The notes: generated by a model from the letters alone, not told the origin. 64,000 nucleotides of DNA from Agrobacterium vitis (GCF_013426735.1 NZ_AP023272.1:1-64000), one strand, 5' to 3'; shown: positions 37,564-47,614, numbered from the stretch's first letter. Translations and numbers: made by a program.

Positions 37564-38028
37564 ATGGCCTTGGCAGATTTGCTACAGCAAGATGCGATAT
37601 TGCCCGTCCTCAGGGTCAATTCCAAGAAACAACTTCTCCAGGAACTGGCTGCCAAAGCCTCAAAACTGATCGGTATTCCCGAACGGGAAATCTTCGACGT
37701 CATCCTGCAACGTGAAAAGCTCGGCTCCACCGGCGTCGGCAATGGCATTGCCATTCCCCATGGCAAGCTGACGAGCATTTCCACCATTCAAGGTGTCTTC
37801 GCCCGCCTGGAAACGCCAATCGATTTTGAAGCGCTGGACGAGCAGCCCGTCGATCTGGTCTTCCTGCTGCTGGCGCCCGAAGGCGCTGGAGCCGATCACC
37901 TCAAGGCCTTGTCGCGCATTGCCCGCGTGCTTCGCGATCAGGACTTGGTCGCCAAGTTGCGCGCCAGCGACAGCGCCACGGCCATCTATACCTTCCTCAA
38001 CCAGGACCAGGCATCGAACGCAGCCTGA
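37564..38028 (+). CDS. ptsN: Nitrogen-regulatory PTS EIIA protein PtsN
   Basis: 154-residue EIIA-Ntr, phosphorylated on histidine by the PtsP-PtsO chain and used for regulation (K+ homeostasis, nitrogen/carbon balance) instead of sugar import. The active-site segment reads STGVGNGIAIPHGKL, His in IPHGK at about residue 66. EIIA fold continues to about residue 145. As in most Proteobacteria it is distal in the rpoN-hpf cluster. Confidence 0.97.
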   Translation: MALADLLQQDAILPVLRVNSKKQLLQELAAKASKLIGIPEREIFDVILQREKLGSTGVGNGIAIPHGKLTSISTIQGVFARLETPIDFEALDEQPVDLVFLLLAPEGAGADHLKALSRIARVLRDQDLVAKLRASDSATAIYTFLNQDQASNAA

Positions 38029-38047
38029 CCGCTTTATTTCCCAACAC

Positions 38048-38081
38048 AAAAAGCGCCGCGCATCACTGCGCAGCGCTTTTT
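38048..38081. terminator. Bidirectional terminator between ptsN and grpE
   Basis: AAAAAGCGCCGCGCA (38048-38062) and TGCGCAGCGCTTTTT (38067-38081) pair with one mismatch around TCAC. With A5 on the left and T5 on the right, it can serve both converging genes, which are only 76 bases apart. Confidence 0.92.
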
Positions 38082-38104
38082 CTTTTCCAGCAAAAGAGAG
38101 AGGA

Positions 38105-38731
38105 TCAGGCCTTGCTCTCGGCATCGGCAGATTGAGCCGCTTCCGCCTTGGGGCCACCCTTGGCAACGCCAACCATAGCCGGACGCAGCACCCGGTCGCC
38201 AATCGTGTAGCCGGGCTGCACAACCTGCACGACCGTATTGTTGGGAACTTGCGGATTGGGGATTTCGAACATCGCCTGATGGAAATTCGGATCGAATTTC
38301 TGGCCTTCCGGCTCGATCTTGCGGACACCATGGCGCTCGAGCGTCGATAGCATCGCCCGTTCGGTCATCTCGACGCCTTCTATCAACGCCGTCAGGCCGG
38401 CTTGCGCCTCTTCCTTGGCTTCATCAGGGACAGCGTCGATGGCGCGGCGCAGATTGTCGGACACGGCCAGCATGTCACGGGCAAAAGCGGTTACCGCATA
38501 GGACTTGGCATCCTTGACATCGCGCTCGGTGCGGCGGCGCAGATTGTCCATTTCAGCCGCCAGACGCAGGAAGCGATCACGCAACTCTGCATTTTCAGCC
38601 TGCAGGGCTGCTGTCGGGTCATTATCCTGCCCGGCATCCTCAGCAGTCGAATTGGTCTCTTCCTGTCCCTGGGGTTCAATCTGCGCGTCTGCGGCAGCGT
38701 CAGGTCCGTTTTTGGCTGTTTCGTCGGTCAT
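38105..38731 (-). CDS. grpE: DnaK nucleotide exchange factor GrpE
   Basis: 208-residue co-chaperone releasing ADP from DnaK. The N-terminus is an acidic, disordered stretch; the central coiled coil covers about 40-90 ([25 protein letters not shown]); the C-terminal beta domain has the signature [13 protein letters not shown] and [24 protein letters not shown]. Convergent to ptsN and 99 bases behind hrcA, a common heat-shock pairing. Confidence 0.97.
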   Translation of the reverse strand: MTDETAKNGPDAAADAQIEPQGQEETNSTAEDAGQDNDPTAALQAENAELRDRFLRLAAEMDNLRRRTERDVKDAKSYAVTAFARDMLAVSDNLRRAIDAVPDEAKEEAQAGLTALIEGVEMTERAMLSTLERHGVRKIEPEGQKFDPNFHQAMFEIPNPQVPNNTVVQVVQPGYTIGDRVLRPAMVGVAKGGPKAEAAQSADAESKA

Positions 38732-38830
38732 GACGTTCTCCGAAATACTGTTTCTCGTCCGGCCCCGATATCAGGGTTCGGCGGCAAAAAATCAAGGGTC
38801 GAGTGATGATCTCATGTGGTGTTGCCAAGG

Positions 38831-39922
38831 TCAGTGGCCGCTGCGGGTCATCTTGGCCATCACCTGGGCGGTATAATCCACCATCGGCACGATACGGGAA
38901 TAGTTGAGCCGGGTCGGACCGATCACGCCGACGGCCCCGACAATCCGGTCGTCGCCGTCGCGGTAGGGCGCAACGATCAGCGATGACCCGGAGAGCGAAA
39001 ACAGCTTGTTCTCCGAACCAATGAAAATTCTGACACCCGGCCCGCTTTCGGCCAGGTTGAGGATCTCGATCAGGCTTTCCTTGCGCTCCAGATCATCAAA
39101 CAGCAGCCGCAGCCGGTCCACATCCTCGACGCCCGCCAGACCTTCCAGCAGATTGGCGCGGCCACGCACGATCAACCGGGTCGGTTTGTCGCCCTCGCCG
39201 CCGGACCAGACCGCCAGCCCACGCTGTACGAGATCCTGCGACAAGACATCCAGCTCACTGGCCACCTGATCCTTCAACTGGACCAGTTGGCCGCGCACTT
39301 CATGCAGCGTCTGGCCGGACAGATGCGCATTGAGGAAATTGGCAGCCTCGGTGAGTTGCGACGCGGTTATACCCGCCGGGAGTTCGATGATCCGGTTTTC
39401 GACCTGGTTAAACTCACCGACCAGCACTGCCAGCGCCTTGGTCGGCTCCAGCCGGATGAATTCGACGTGCTTCAGCACCGGATCGGATTTCGCCGCCACC
39501 ACCAGGCCCGCACCACGCGACAGGCCAGACAGCATACGGCTGGCCTCGTTATAGAGCGTTTCCATCGGCTGGTCTTCCGAGGAGCGCATCTGGCGCTCGA
39601 TCGAGCCGCGATCTTGCTCCGACAAGCGACCGACCTGCATGAAAGCATCGACAAAAAAACGCAATCCCGTCTGGGTTGGCAAACGCCCAGCACTGATATG
39701 GGGGGAATAGATCAGGCCCAGCTCTTCCAGGTCGCTCATCACATTGCGCACTGAGGCGGGCGACAGCGACATTGGCAAAATACGCGACAGATTGCGCGAG
39801 CCAAGCGGTTCACCGGATTCCAGATAGGTCTCGACGATGCGGCGAAAGATCTCCCTGGATCGCTCATCCAGTGCCATTGACACATCGCCTGCGGTAATTG
39901 GGTTTTTCCCCATTTCGCTCAT
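38831..39922 (-). CDS. hrcA: Heat-inducible transcription repressor HrcA
   Basis: Repressor of groESL-type operons through CIRCE elements; folding state depends on GroEL. 363 residues, normal. N-terminal winged helix: [30 protein letters not shown] and [16 protein letters not shown]; the remainder is the HrcA core ending in [21 protein letters not shown]. The frame is open 730 bases further upstream into rph on the other strand, but nothing there matches the family, so MSEMGKNPI (or the ATG 9 bases in) is the start. No CIRCE sequence was seen within this window. Confidence 0.95.
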   Translation of the reverse strand: MSEMGKNPITAGDVSMALDERSREIFRRIVETYLESGEPLGSRNLSRILPMSLSPASVRNVMSDLEELGLIYSPHISAGRLPTQTGLRFFVDAFMQVGRLSEQDRGSIERQMRSSEDQPMETLYNEASRMLSGLSRGAGLVVAAKSDPVLKHVEFIRLEPTKALAVLVGEFNQVENRIIELPAGITASQLTEAANFLNAHLSGQTLHEVRGQLVQLKDQVASELDVLSQDLVQRGLAVWSGGEGDKPTRLIVRGRANLLEGLAGVEDVDRLRLLFDDLERKESLIEILNLAESGPGVRIFIGSENKLFSLSGSSLIVAPYRDGDDRIVGAVGVIGPTRLNYSRIVPMVDYTAQVMAKMTRSGH

Positions 39923-40199
39923 GTTTGCTGCTGCACCTATCCTTAATATAGCTGCTGATTGACCAATCACAACGGCTTTTGGTGAGGAAGCGCCGGTTTG
40001 AGCACCCCATACCGGCTTTTCCTTTGCAAAACCGTCAAACCACTCGTAGAAGGCAGCCAGGACGCCAAGCAGGACTGGAAATGTCCCGGACAGATTCCGG
40101 GCCAGATCTGCCCAGAACGGCCCAGACGGGCATTGAAACGAAAATAAGCGGACAGAGGTTGGTGTGCCAACCAGTGACTGCTCGACCGAGGAGACGGAA

Positions 40200-40919
40200 A
40201 TGCGACCTTCAGGCAGAAAAACCGACCAGATGCGCAAGATATCGTTCGAGCGCAATTTTTCCAAACATGCCGAAGGCTCCTGTCTCGTCAAGTTTGGCGA
40301 TACCCATGTCCTGTGCACGGCAAGCCTCGAAGATCGCACTCCCCCGTGGCTGCGCAATACCGGCAAGGGCTGGGTAACGGCGGAATACGGAATGCTGCCG
40401 CGCGCCACCGGCGAGCGGATGAAGCGTGAAGCATCCTCCGGCAAGCAGAGCGGCCGCACCCAGGAGATCCAGCGGCTGATTGGTCGTTCACTGCGCGCCG
40501 TGGTCGATCTGGAAGCCCTAGGCGAACGGCAGATCTCTCTTGACTGCGACGTGATCCAGGCCGATGGCGGCACCCGCACCGCCTCGATTACCGGCGCATG
40601 GATTGCCTTGCACGATTGCCTGAAATGGATGGAATCGCGCAACATCATCAAGGTGGACCGGGTGCTGAAGGATCATGTCGCGGCGATTTCCTGCGGTATT
40701 TTCGCCGCCCAGCCGGTGATTGACCTGGATTACCTCGAAGACTCTGCCGCCGAAACCGATGCCAATTTCGTCATGACCGGCACAGGCGGCATTGTCGAGA
40801 TCCAGGGCACCGCCGAAGGCAAGCCGTTCAGCCAGGAGGAATTCCTGACCCTGCTCGGCCTTGCCCAGACCGGCATTGCCGAATTGGTGGACCTGCAAAA
40901 ACAGGCGATTGCCGGATAA
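40200..40919 (+). CDS. rph: Ribonuclease PH
   Basis: Phosphorolytic 3'-5' exoribonuclease that trims tRNA 3' ends. 239 residues from [17 protein letters not shown], preceded by GAGGAGA. Signature [19 protein letters not shown] lies at about 115-133, and the basic phosphate-binding region at about 86-98 includes [15 protein letters not shown]. Divergent from hrcA, the order common in Alphaproteobacteria (hrcA | rph-rdgB-hemW). Confidence 0.98.
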   Translation: MRPSGRKTDQMRKISFERNFSKHAEGSCLVKFGDTHVLCTASLEDRTPPWLRNTGKGWVTAEYGMLPRATGERMKREASSGKQSGRTQEIQRLIGRSLRAVVDLEALGERQISLDCDVIQADGGTRTASITGAWIALHDCLKWMESRNIIKVDRVLKDHVAAISCGIFAAQPVIDLDYLEDSAAETDANFVMTGTGGIVEIQGTAEGKPFSQEEFLTLLGLAQTGIAELVDLQKQAIAG

Positions 40920-40932
40920 AGAGAGCATCACC

Positions 40933-41349
40933 ATGACCACAGGCATTGAAGGCATTCTGGAAACTTCGCTGTATGTCGATGATCTCGACGCAGCAGAGCA
41001 CTTCTATGCCGAACTGCTCGGCCTTGAGGTGATCATCAGCCAGCCGGGGCGTCATGTGTTCCTGCGCTGTGGGCCGGGGGTTCTGCTGCTGTTTAATGCA
41101 GCCGAAACCGTCAAGCCCGCAGAGCCCGACGCTCTGCCGGTACCAGCCCATGGTGCCGTCGGGCCAGGTCATGCCTGCTTTCGGATGGACGGTGCGGCAA
41201 TGGATGGCATGGCGTCACGGCTGTTGAGCCATGGTGTCGCCATCGAGGCGGATTTTCTCTGGCCGAATGGTGCGCGTTCAATATATTTCCGCGATCCAGC
41301 GGGCAATAGTCTGGAATGCGCCGAAGCCCGGCTTTGGCAGATTGAATAG
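40933..41349 (+). CDS. VOC/glyoxalase-like protein in the rph-rdgB operon
   Basis: 138-residue vicinal-oxygen-chelate protein with paired modules: ILETSLYVDDLDAAEHFYAELLGLEV and GHACFRMDGAAMDGMASRLLSHGV, ending ARSIYFRDPAGNSLECAEARLW. The HxxxE-type metal ligands could be His in GPGHACF and Glu in SLECAE. Substrate unknown; possibly dioxygenase, glyoxalase or antibiotic-binding. Gaps of 13 and 6 bases tie it to rph and rdgB; insertion of a VOC gene at this point seems lineage-specific. Confidence 0.87.
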   Translation: MTTGIEGILETSLYVDDLDAAEHFYAELLGLEVIISQPGRHVFLRCGPGVLLLFNAAETVKPAEPDALPVPAHGAVGPGHACFRMDGAAMDGMASRLLSHGVAIEADFLWPNGARSIYFRDPAGNSLECAEARLWQIE

Positions 41350-41355
41350 GATTGG

Positions 41356-42003
41356 ATGATGCGCAAACTCGACACCAGAACCATTGTCGTCGCCAGCCAC
41401 AATGCCGGCAAGATTGCTGAAATTGCCGACCTGATCGGCCCCTTCGGCTTTGCTGCCAAATCGGCCAAGGAACTCGGCTTCATCGAGCCGGACGAAACCG
41501 GCACGACATTCGAAGAAAACGCTGCCATCAAGGCGCTGGCTTCGGCGAAAGCCTCCGGCCTACCGGCATTGTCGGACGATTCCGGCCTGGTCGTTGATGC
41601 GCTGGATGGTGCGCCGGGCGTCTATACCGCCAATTGGGCCGAGCGCGAGGATGGCAGCCGCGATTTTGCTATGGCCATGGAAAAGGTCGAGCACGCCTTG
41701 CAGGAAAAAGGCGCGGTGACACATGAGAGCCGGACGGCGCGTTTCGTCAGCGTGCTCTGCCTGGGCTGGCCCGATGGCCATACCGAGTTTTTCCGGGGTG
41801 AAGTGGAAGGTGTGGTCGCCTGGCCGCCGCGTGGCACATCCGGCTTCGGATACGATCCGGTCTTCCAGCCAGACGGATTTTCGACCACGTTCGGCGAAAT
41901 GACCTCGGAAGAAAAACACGGATGGAAGCCGGGCGACGCGCAAGCGCTGTCGCACCGGGCGCGCGCTTTCAAGCTTTTCGTCGAAACCTGCCTGAACGCC
42001 TGA
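41356..42003 (+). CDS. rdgB: dITP/XTP pyrophosphatase RdgB
   Basis: Ham1-like house-cleaning NTPase that hydrolyses dITP and XTP to monophosphates, avoiding mutagenic incorporation. 215 residues. The NTP-binding start [19 protein letters not shown], metal site [22 protein letters not shown], and [16 protein letters not shown] are typical. It precedes hemW by 6 bases. Confidence 0.97.
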   Translation: MMRKLDTRTIVVASHNAGKIAEIADLIGPFGFAAKSAKELGFIEPDETGTTFEENAAIKALASAKASGLPALSDDSGLVVDALDGAPGVYTANWAEREDGSRDFAMAMEKVEHALQEKGAVTHESRTARFVSVLCLGWPDGHTEFFRGEVEGVVAWPPRGTSGFGYDPVFQPDGFSTTFGEMTSEEKHGWKPGDAQALSHRARAFKLFVETCLNA

Positions 42004-42009
42004 GGATTT

Positions 42010-43191
42010 ATGGCCGAGCCAACGTCGCTTCTCCTTCCAGACACCGGCGAACCGGGCTTTGGCATCTATATTCACTGGCCGTTCTGCGCGGCCAAATGCC
42101 CCTATTGTGACTTCAACAGCCATGTTCGTCACCAGAAGATCGACCAGCCGCGTTTCACGCAAGCCTTCCTGAAGGAAATGGAGACAATGCGGGCCATGAG
42201 CGGCCCCAAGACCGTCACCAGCATTTTTCTTGGCGGCGGCACGCCTTCGCTGATGGACCCGACCACAGTCGGCGCCATCCTGGACGGAGTAGCCCGGTAC
42301 TGGACCATGCCACGCGGCATCGAAATCACCATGGAAGCCAATCCGACCAGCGTCGAAGCGGAACGGTTTCGCGGCTATCGGTCGGCAGGCGTCAACCGCG
42401 TGTCGCTTGGCGTGCAGGCGCTCAACGATGCCGATCTGAAATTTCTGGGCCGGATGCATTCGGTCGAGGATGCACTGAAAGCCGTCCGTCTGGCCCGCGA
42501 GATTTTCCCGCGCATGTCCTTCGATCTGATCTATGCCCGCCCCAATCAGACGATTGCCGATTGGGATGCCGAGCTGAAGCTGGCGATTTCCTATGCGGTT
42601 GACCATCTGTCGCTCTATCAGCTGACCATCGAGGAAGGCACGCCATTCTTCGGCCTGCACAAGGCCGGCAAGATCATTACCCCGGATGAGGAACATGCGG
42701 CCCAGCTCTACGAGGCAACGCAGGAAATCACCGAGCGCGAAGGCCTGCCCGCCTATGAGGTTTCCAACCATGCGCGGCTCGGTGCCGAGAGCCGTCACAA
42801 CCTGACCTATTGGCGCTATGGCGATTATGCCGGCATTGGCCCTGGCGCCCACGGACGGCTGACACGGGGCCATGATAAACTGGCCACAGCCACGGAAAAA
42901 CACCCGGAAACCTGGCTTTCAGCGGTCGAACAGACCGGCCACGGCATGGTCATCCAGGATGCGCTGGGTTCCGAAGAGCAGGCCGACGAATTGCTGCTAA
43001 TGGGTCTCAGGCTACGCGAAGGCGTCGATCTCGCCCGCTGGCAGCAATTGTCCAACCGCGATCCGGACCCGGTCCGCGAACAATTTTTACTGGAACACGG
43101 ATTTATCGAACGTCTCGGCAATTCCCGGCTGCGCTGCACACCAAAAGGCATGCTGGTTCTGGATGCCGTCGTGGCGGATCTCGCCTGCTGA
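42010..43191 (+). CDS. hemW: Radical-SAM heme chaperone HemW
   Basis: 393-residue radical-SAM protein related to HemN. The 4Fe-4S motif in FGIYIHWPFCAAKCPYCDF is C-x3-C-x2-C, the HemW/HemN form, followed by FLGGGTPSLM and EITMEANPTS for SAM binding. HemW members lack oxygen-independent coproporphyrinogen oxidase activity and deliver heme; older names say HemN-like coproporphyrinogen oxidase. The rdgB-hemW adjacency supports HemW. Confidence 0.96.
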   Translation: MAEPTSLLLPDTGEPGFGIYIHWPFCAAKCPYCDFNSHVRHQKIDQPRFTQAFLKEMETMRAMSGPKTVTSIFLGGGTPSLMDPTTVGAILDGVARYWTMPRGIEITMEANPTSVEAERFRGYRSAGVNRVSLGVQALNDADLKFLGRMHSVEDALKAVRLAREIFPRMSFDLIYARPNQTIADWDAELKLAISYAVDHLSLYQLTIEEGTPFFGLHKAGKIITPDEEHAAQLYEATQEITEREGLPAYEVSNHARLGAESRHNLTYWRYGDYAGIGPGAHGRLTRGHDKLATATEKHPETWLSAVEQTGHGMVIQDALGSEEQADELLLMGLRLREGVDLARWQQLSNRDPDPVREQFLLEHGFIERLGNSRLRCTPKGMLVLDAVVADLAC

Positions 43192-43231
43192 GGGACCATA
43201 ACCAGCCGCAAGGATAAAGGGAGAAGCATCA

Positions 43232-43972
43232 ATGCCCGTAGATGATGCCTTTGCGTTGCACGACATGGCCATTTTGTATGACAGCTTCAACATTCATGGC
43301 GAAGACGGGGATTTTTACGAGACTTATCCAAAAACGCCCTGCCGAATTCTCGATATCGGCTGCGGTACAGGCTCGGTGACGCTCCGGCTGGCAAAACGCG
43401 GCCATCAAGTGACAGGGATCGATCCCGCGCCGGGCATGTTGTCTGTGGCTAAAGCCAAGGACCAAGAGGGGTTGGTGCGCTGGATTGCCACTAATGCCTT
43501 CGATCTCAATCTCGAGCGAGAGCAATTCGACCTGATCATCATGACCGGCCATGTCTTTCAGGTCTTTCTCAATGATGAAGAAACCCTCCTGGCGCTCACC
43601 AATGCCTGCCTCCATCTCGCGCCCGGCGGACAGATGATCATCGAAAGCCGTAATCCTCTGGTGCGCGCCTGGGAAGGATGGACCGAAGCCAAAACCCGGA
43701 ATGTGGCCCAGGTGCCTGGTATCGGTCCGGTCGAGGTTTTCTATCAGGTAGACAGGATCGAAGGGGAGCACGTCACCTTTGACGCGACCTTCACGCTGCT
43801 GGAGACCGGTGAACAGTGGATCAGTCGCAGTTGCCTGCGTTTCCCTGGTCGCGACAAGATCGAAAAGCTGTTCAAGGCAGCCGGGTTTAAGACCATCGAC
43901 ATGCTCGGCTGGTGGGATCGCCGCAGCTTTGAGCCGACCAGCCCGGAAATCATTGCGATCGCGAGCGCCTGA
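43232..43972 (+). CDS. Class I SAM-dependent methyltransferase of unknown target
   Basis: 246 residues, with SAM loop CRILDIGCGTGSVTLRLAKRG at about 36-56, then TGIDPAPGML and an acidic motif II in LIIMTGHVFQVFLNDEETL (methyltransferase domain 25-like). The end of the domain has a beta-rich insert (VDRIEGEHVTFDATFTLLETGE), as in small-molecule and glycine-type methyltransferases. RBS GGGAGAAG. No neighbour reveals the substrate; it is 40 bases after hemW and may be in the same transcript. Confidence 0.9.
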   Translation: MPVDDAFALHDMAILYDSFNIHGEDGDFYETYPKTPCRILDIGCGTGSVTLRLAKRGHQVTGIDPAPGMLSVAKAKDQEGLVRWIATNAFDLNLEREQFDLIIMTGHVFQVFLNDEETLLALTNACLHLAPGGQMIIESRNPLVRAWEGWTEAKTRNVAQVPGIGPVEVFYQVDRIEGEHVTFDATFTLLETGEQWISRSCLRFPGRDKIEKLFKAAGFKTIDMLGWWDRRSFEPTSPEIIAIASA

Positions 43973-43992
43973 GGCGAGACGGGCCGAATGAA

Positions 43993-44910
43993 TCAGGCGA
44001 CTGCCCGCCGCCGCAGCCGACGCCATAGCCTGCCATCGATGGCGGCAAGCCCGAGCGCAATCAGGACCATGCCGACCAGATGGCGTGGGGCGACCTGATC
44101 TCCCAGCACCAGAGCACCCAGCAGGATGGCGCTGGGCGGAATAAGGATGGTGACCAGCATCAGGTTGGTGGCACCAGCCGTTGACAATATCCGGAAAAAT
44201 AGCACATAGCCGACAGCAGTGGACAGCAATGCCAATCCCAGCAGTGCTGCGATGCTGTCGAAACCGGGAACGGGCAAGGTCCAGGGCGCGTCAACCATCA
44301 ACGTGATCGGCAGAAGGACAACTGTAGCCGCCGTTACCTGGCCTGCAGCGGGCAAAAGAGGGGCTAAGCCCATTGCCTTGAAGCGCCGCCCGAACAGGCC
44401 GGCAAATGCATAGGAAACTGCCGCCAGCATCACGGCCAGTTCGCCCCAGAGATCCGCACCGAGATGTCCAAGCACGGCAGGACCGATCATAACGGCCACA
44501 CCGGCAACGCCGATCAGCACACCGGCCAGCCGGTTGGCAGTCAGCTTTTCATCGACGGTCAGAAAATGCGCGATGATCACGCCGAATAGTGGCGTCGTCG
44601 CGTTGAAAATCGCTGCCAGCCCGACCGGAATATGGGTCTGACCCCAGACAATCAGGGTGAAGGGGATAACATTGTTGAGAAGGCCCATGCCGAGGAAGGC
44701 AAGCCAGACCTCGGCCCTGCGCGGAACCGGCTGGCCCGACAGACGGACGATGATCCACAGCGCCACAGCGGCAAGCGCCACACGGGCCGTGACGATGGTC
44801 AGCGGCGGCCAGACCTTCACCAGAATGCCGATGAACAGGAAGGAACCGCCCCATAGCACCGAAAGTACCAGCAGCAGCGCCCATTCCTGGGCACCCATCT
44901 GTTTTTGCAT
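43993..44910 (-). CDS. EamA/DMT-family membrane transporter
   Basis: 305 residues, ten predicted membrane helices as two EamA repeats (first VLSVLWGGSFLFIGILVKV, second LGADLWGELAVMLAAVSYAFAGLFGRRF). The drug/metabolite transporter superfamily includes efflux proteins for amino acids and metabolites; substrate not predictable. Convergent to the methyltransferase gene and separated from dnaA by a strong terminator, so it is probably an independent unit. Confidence 0.93.
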   Translation of the reverse strand: MQKQMGAQEWALLLVLSVLWGGSFLFIGILVKVWPPLTIVTARVALAAVALWIIVRLSGQPVPRRAEVWLAFLGMGLLNNVIPFTLIVWGQTHIPVGLAAIFNATTPLFGVIIAHFLTVDEKLTANRLAGVLIGVAGVAVMIGPAVLGHLGADLWGELAVMLAAVSYAFAGLFGRRFKAMGLAPLLPAAGQVTAATVVLLPITLMVDAPWTLPVPGFDSIAALLGLALLSTAVGYVLFFRILSTAGATNLMLVTILIPPSAILLGALVLGDQVAPRHLVGMVLIALGLAAIDGRLWRRLRRRAVA

Positions 44911-45021
44911 AACCAGCCTCTCACCATGTCTCTTTATCGAAGATGGTTATTGCTCGTTTGGAGCGAGACCGCCACCCGTTTCTTGCGGATTGACCACCCC
45001 GTCTCCTCTGTCAATCACAAG

Positions 45022-45059
45022 AAAACAGCGCCATTCGTCAGTGATGACGAATGGCGCTG
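45022..45059 (-). terminator. dnaA terminator
   Basis: CAGCGCCATTCGTCA (45026-45040) and TGACGAATGGCGCTG (45045-45059) form a perfect 15-bp stem with a GTGA loop; on the minus strand it is followed by TTTTCTTG. It lies 48 bases after the dnaA stop. Confidence 0.94.
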
Positions 45060-45106
45060 CGATCTACAAGAAAGCATGGAGGAGGCCAAGCGAGGCGAGT
45101 ATCCGA

Positions 45107-46681
45107 TTACTCGTTGATCAGGCGGCGCAGCAGCTCGATTTCCTGCGACAATTTCTGGTCGCCGGAGATCAGTTCCTCGATTTTGCGCACGGCATGCAGC
45201 ACTGTGGTGTGATCGCGGCCACCGAAACGACGGCCGATTTCCGGGAAAGACCGGGGCGTCAGGGTCTTTGACAGATACATAGCGATCTGGCGCGGCTTGA
45301 CGATGACACGAGTGCGGCGATTGGACACCAATTCCTGGCGCGAGACATTGTAATGGCGTGCAACAACACGCTGAATGTCTTCGATGCGCACCCGCTTCTG
45401 CTCGGCAGCACCGACCAGATGGGCCAGCAGCTCATCGACGCGCTCAATGGTCATATTGGCTTCGAACGAACGGCGGAACAGCAGCTGGTTGAACGCACCT
45501 TCCAGATCACGGCCGGAACTGGCGACATTGCGGGCGACATGGGCGATGATCTCGGCTGGAATTTCCAGGCTCGGATCTTCTTTCTTAGCGAGCGCCAGCC
45601 TTGTCTTCAGCATATCAAGGCGCATGTCGTAATCAGGCGCCTCCATCTCGATGGCAACGCCGCCTTGCAGGCGCGAGCGAACGCGCTGATCAAGCGATTC
45701 CAGCTCCCATGGCGCGCGGTCAGCGGCCACGACCACCTGCTTGGCGCTGTCGAGCAGCATGTTGAGCAAATGGCAGAATTCATGCTGGATGGTCTTGCCC
45801 TGCAGGAACTGCATGTCGTCGATGATCAGCAGATCAATGTTGCGCAGCGAGTCCTTCAAGGTCAGGGCATCGTTGTCGCGGATGGCGGTTGCAAAGCGCC
45901 ACATGAAATATTCCGCCGTCAGATAGACAACGCGCGGCGCCCGAGGGCTATGGATCGCAGCATTGGCGATCGCCTGGAGCAAATGTGTCTTGCCCAGACC
46001 GACCGACGAATGAATGAACAGCGGATTGAAGCGCACCGCGCCTGCACCAGCTTCGGCAATGGTCTTGGCGGCAGCAACGGCAACCCGGTTGGACGCACCT
46101 TCGACGAAACCATCGAACGTATAGCGGCTGTCAAGCGGCGAGCCGAACAACGGTCCCTGTACGGGAGCGCGCTGCGGTGCTGCGGCGTTGGCGATGGCAG
46201 GTGCCATCTGGCCAATGCTTTGTGGCGCCTGACGCTTCTGGGAAGACGACAGGGAGGGTTCCACGGCCCGGTCTTCGACAACCGGCGCCCGGCTATTGCG
46301 GCTGGCGCTGCGCACCAGGATTTCGATCTTCAGGATGCTGGCGTCTTCCGCCTGGAAAATCGAGGTAATCAGGTCGAGATAACGATTGTTGATCCAGGAC
46401 TTCAGGAAGGTCGTCGGCACGCTGAGCCGGATAACGCTCTTCGAAGAGGAATGCAGTTTCAGCCGACCAAACCAGCTGGCAAACACATCCGGGCCGACCT
46501 GGGCCCGCAGCCGGGCACTGAACCGCTCGAAAAGCGCATCGTATCGAACTTCATCGCCTGCCACCGTATCGTCTACCACCGCATTTGGGCCGCCTGTCGC
46601 GTCAGGGCTAACGGCCTGATCGATCGTGCGCGCCTCGTCCCCACTGGCTGCCGCACTTGCCGTTACCATCTTCATCTGCAT
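45107..46681 (-). CDS. dnaA: Chromosomal replication initiator DnaA
   Basis: Binds DnaA boxes at the origin and opens DNA. About 524 residues. Domain I ([24 protein letters not shown]), a variable domain II, AAA+ domain III with Walker [16 protein letters not shown] and Walker [15 protein letters not shown], and domain IV ending with [21 protein letters not shown], the DNA-binding signature. Start chosen at [11 protein letters not shown], after GGAAGG; two further in-frame ATGs lie 6 and 12 bases in. dnaN is absent, and rpsT is next upstream, as in other Hyphomicrobiales. In this group the origin lies near hemE elsewhere. Confidence 0.97.
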   Translation of the reverse strand: MQMKMVTASAAASGDEARTIDQAVSPDATGGPNAVVDDTVAGDEVRYDALFERFSARLRAQVGPDVFASWFGRLKLHSSSKSVIRLSVPTTFLKSWINNRYLDLITSIFQAEDASILKIEILVRSASRNSRAPVVEDRAVEPSLSSSQKRQAPQSIGQMAPAIANAAAPQRAPVQGPLFGSPLDSRYTFDGFVEGASNRVAVAAAKTIAEAGAGAVRFNPLFIHSSVGLGKTHLLQAIANAAIHSPRAPRVVYLTAEYFMWRFATAIRDNDALTLKDSLRNIDLLIIDDMQFLQGKTIQHEFCHLLNMLLDSAKQVVVAADRAPWELESLDQRVRSRLQGGVAIEMEAPDYDMRLDMLKTRLALAKKEDPSLEIPAEIIAHVARNVASSGRDLEGAFNQLLFRRSFEANMTIERVDELLAHLVGAAEQKRVRIEDIQRVVARHYNVSRQELVSNRRTRVIVKPRQIAMYLSKTLTPRSFPEIGRRFGGRDHTTVLHAVRKIEELISGDQKLSQEIELLRRLINE

Positions 46682-46696
46682 CTCGCCGCCTTCCAA

Positions 46697-46705
46697 TTGT
46701 CCACA
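46697..46705 (+). promoter_or_regulatory. DnaA-box-like site before dnaA
   Basis: TTGTCCACA matches the DnaA box TTATCCACA at 8 of 9 positions and lies 16 bases before the dnaA start. It suits autorepression by DnaA. One near match could arise by chance. Confidence 0.35.
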
Positions 46706-47068
46706 TGTGCCGGCCAGTTGCCATTGCTGGCCGACGCTTCAAGTTCTTGCATTTGACTGCCTGAGACTTCCAAGACCGACGTCCCCTCGTAAGGACACCG
46801 GTCTCGTCAGGCATTCACCATCATGCATTCTCACAGCAGCATGCGTCTTAAAGAACGCAAACCATGCTGATCATCATATCTGCCAAATGGAGCTCCTCAA
46901 TCCGCATTGCCTAATTTAATGCAGCAGGGAATGAGCATATGCCGTTATGACACAGGTATTTCGTTCAAGGCCCTTCATCCTCGTTTATGTCGGGCCAGTC
47001 TTTCCCTCTCTTATTCCCAAATTTAAATAGGATGCTTCCAACTTAAGCCGGACACACAAACTCCAACT

Positions 47069-47092
47069 CTCGTTTCCTGAAATGGAAACGAG
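47069..47092. promoter_or_regulatory. Perfect hairpin in the dnaA upstream region
   Basis: CTCGTTTCC (47069-47077) and GGAAACGAG (47084-47092) are 9-bp arms with a TGAAAT loop. No T-run follows on either side. It could be an operator or part of a small RNA or the dnaA leader. Confidence 0.45.
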
Positions 47093-47287
47093 GTCCGTAT
47101 GAGAACCAATGTATGATGAAACGAAACTGAGCCGTTCCGCCCGGAGAGGATTTTCAGAAAAACCAGCTTTTGCAACTTGTGTCTTTCCGACAGGAGCCAA
47201 GATCCGCACCTCTCTTGAAATGCATTTAGGCAGGATCGAATGCCGAGATCAACAATGAATTTTACCTAAAATTAACAGCGCGCCATT

Positions 47288-47413
47288 GACTCCGTCCCGG
47301 AAGTTTCCCGGAGCACAAAAGCCAAAAAAGAATCGCTTTTGAATCAAGGAGTTTGGCGGGCTCCATCATTGCAAGCCCTGATATTGCCTGAAAATAAAAA
47401 AATCACTTGACTC
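47288..47413. promoter_or_regulatory. Cluster of four GANTC (CcrM) sites upstream of dnaA
   Basis: GACTC at 47288 and 47409, GAATC at 47330 and 47341. A random sequence would give about one site per 256 bases. I saw no others in the rest of this gap. CcrM methylates GANTC in Alphaproteobacteria, and dnaA transcription is methylation-sensitive in Caulobacter. Confidence 0.6.
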
Positions 47414-47565
47414 AAAATCGCACAGTCCTGCCGTAAAGGAAAGATCGATCAGGAGGGAGAACCTCCGGCAAGCCATTGATCTAAAAAGGAATATCGTGTC
47501 ACTGGAGTGACATGAAACCGTAACGTGCAATAGTGATGAAATGAGAAAAATATCAAAACGCGAAA

Positions 47566-47587
47566 AGCCCGGCTAAAAAGCCAGGCT
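47566..47587 (-). terminator. rpsT terminator
   Basis: AGCCCGGC (47566-47573) and GCCAGGCT (47580-47587) pair with one G-T type mismatch around TAAAAA; T4 follows on the minus strand. It begins 28 bases after the rpsT stop. Confidence 0.8.
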
Positions 47588-47614
47588 GATCAAAATGTTA
47601 ATTTTCGACGAAAA

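Larger units (their letters stand above)
46682..47614. other. 933-base region between rpsT and dnaA
   Basis: The longest gene-free stretch in the window. No protein frame with a ribosome site or family match, and no tRNA, was found. It carries the dnaA promoter region, a DnaA-box-like site, a 9-bp hairpin, four clustered GANTC sites and the rpsT terminator. An unannotated small RNA could lie here. Confidence 0.65.

Noticed and set aside
39923..40651. N-terminal extension of the hrcA frame to 606 codons
   Set aside because: The added residues overlap rph on the other strand and do not match HrcA, whose normal length starts at 39922.
41560..42903. Minus-strand 447-codon open frame
   Set aside because: Antisense to rdgB and hemW, both with intact catalytic motifs.
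45353..46756. Plus-strand 467-codon open frame
   Set aside because: Antisense to dnaA; translation has no recognisable domain.
46682..47614. Chromosome origin next to dnaA
   Set aside because: Only one DnaA-box-like site and no dnaN or hemE nearby; in this order the origin is usually near hemE.
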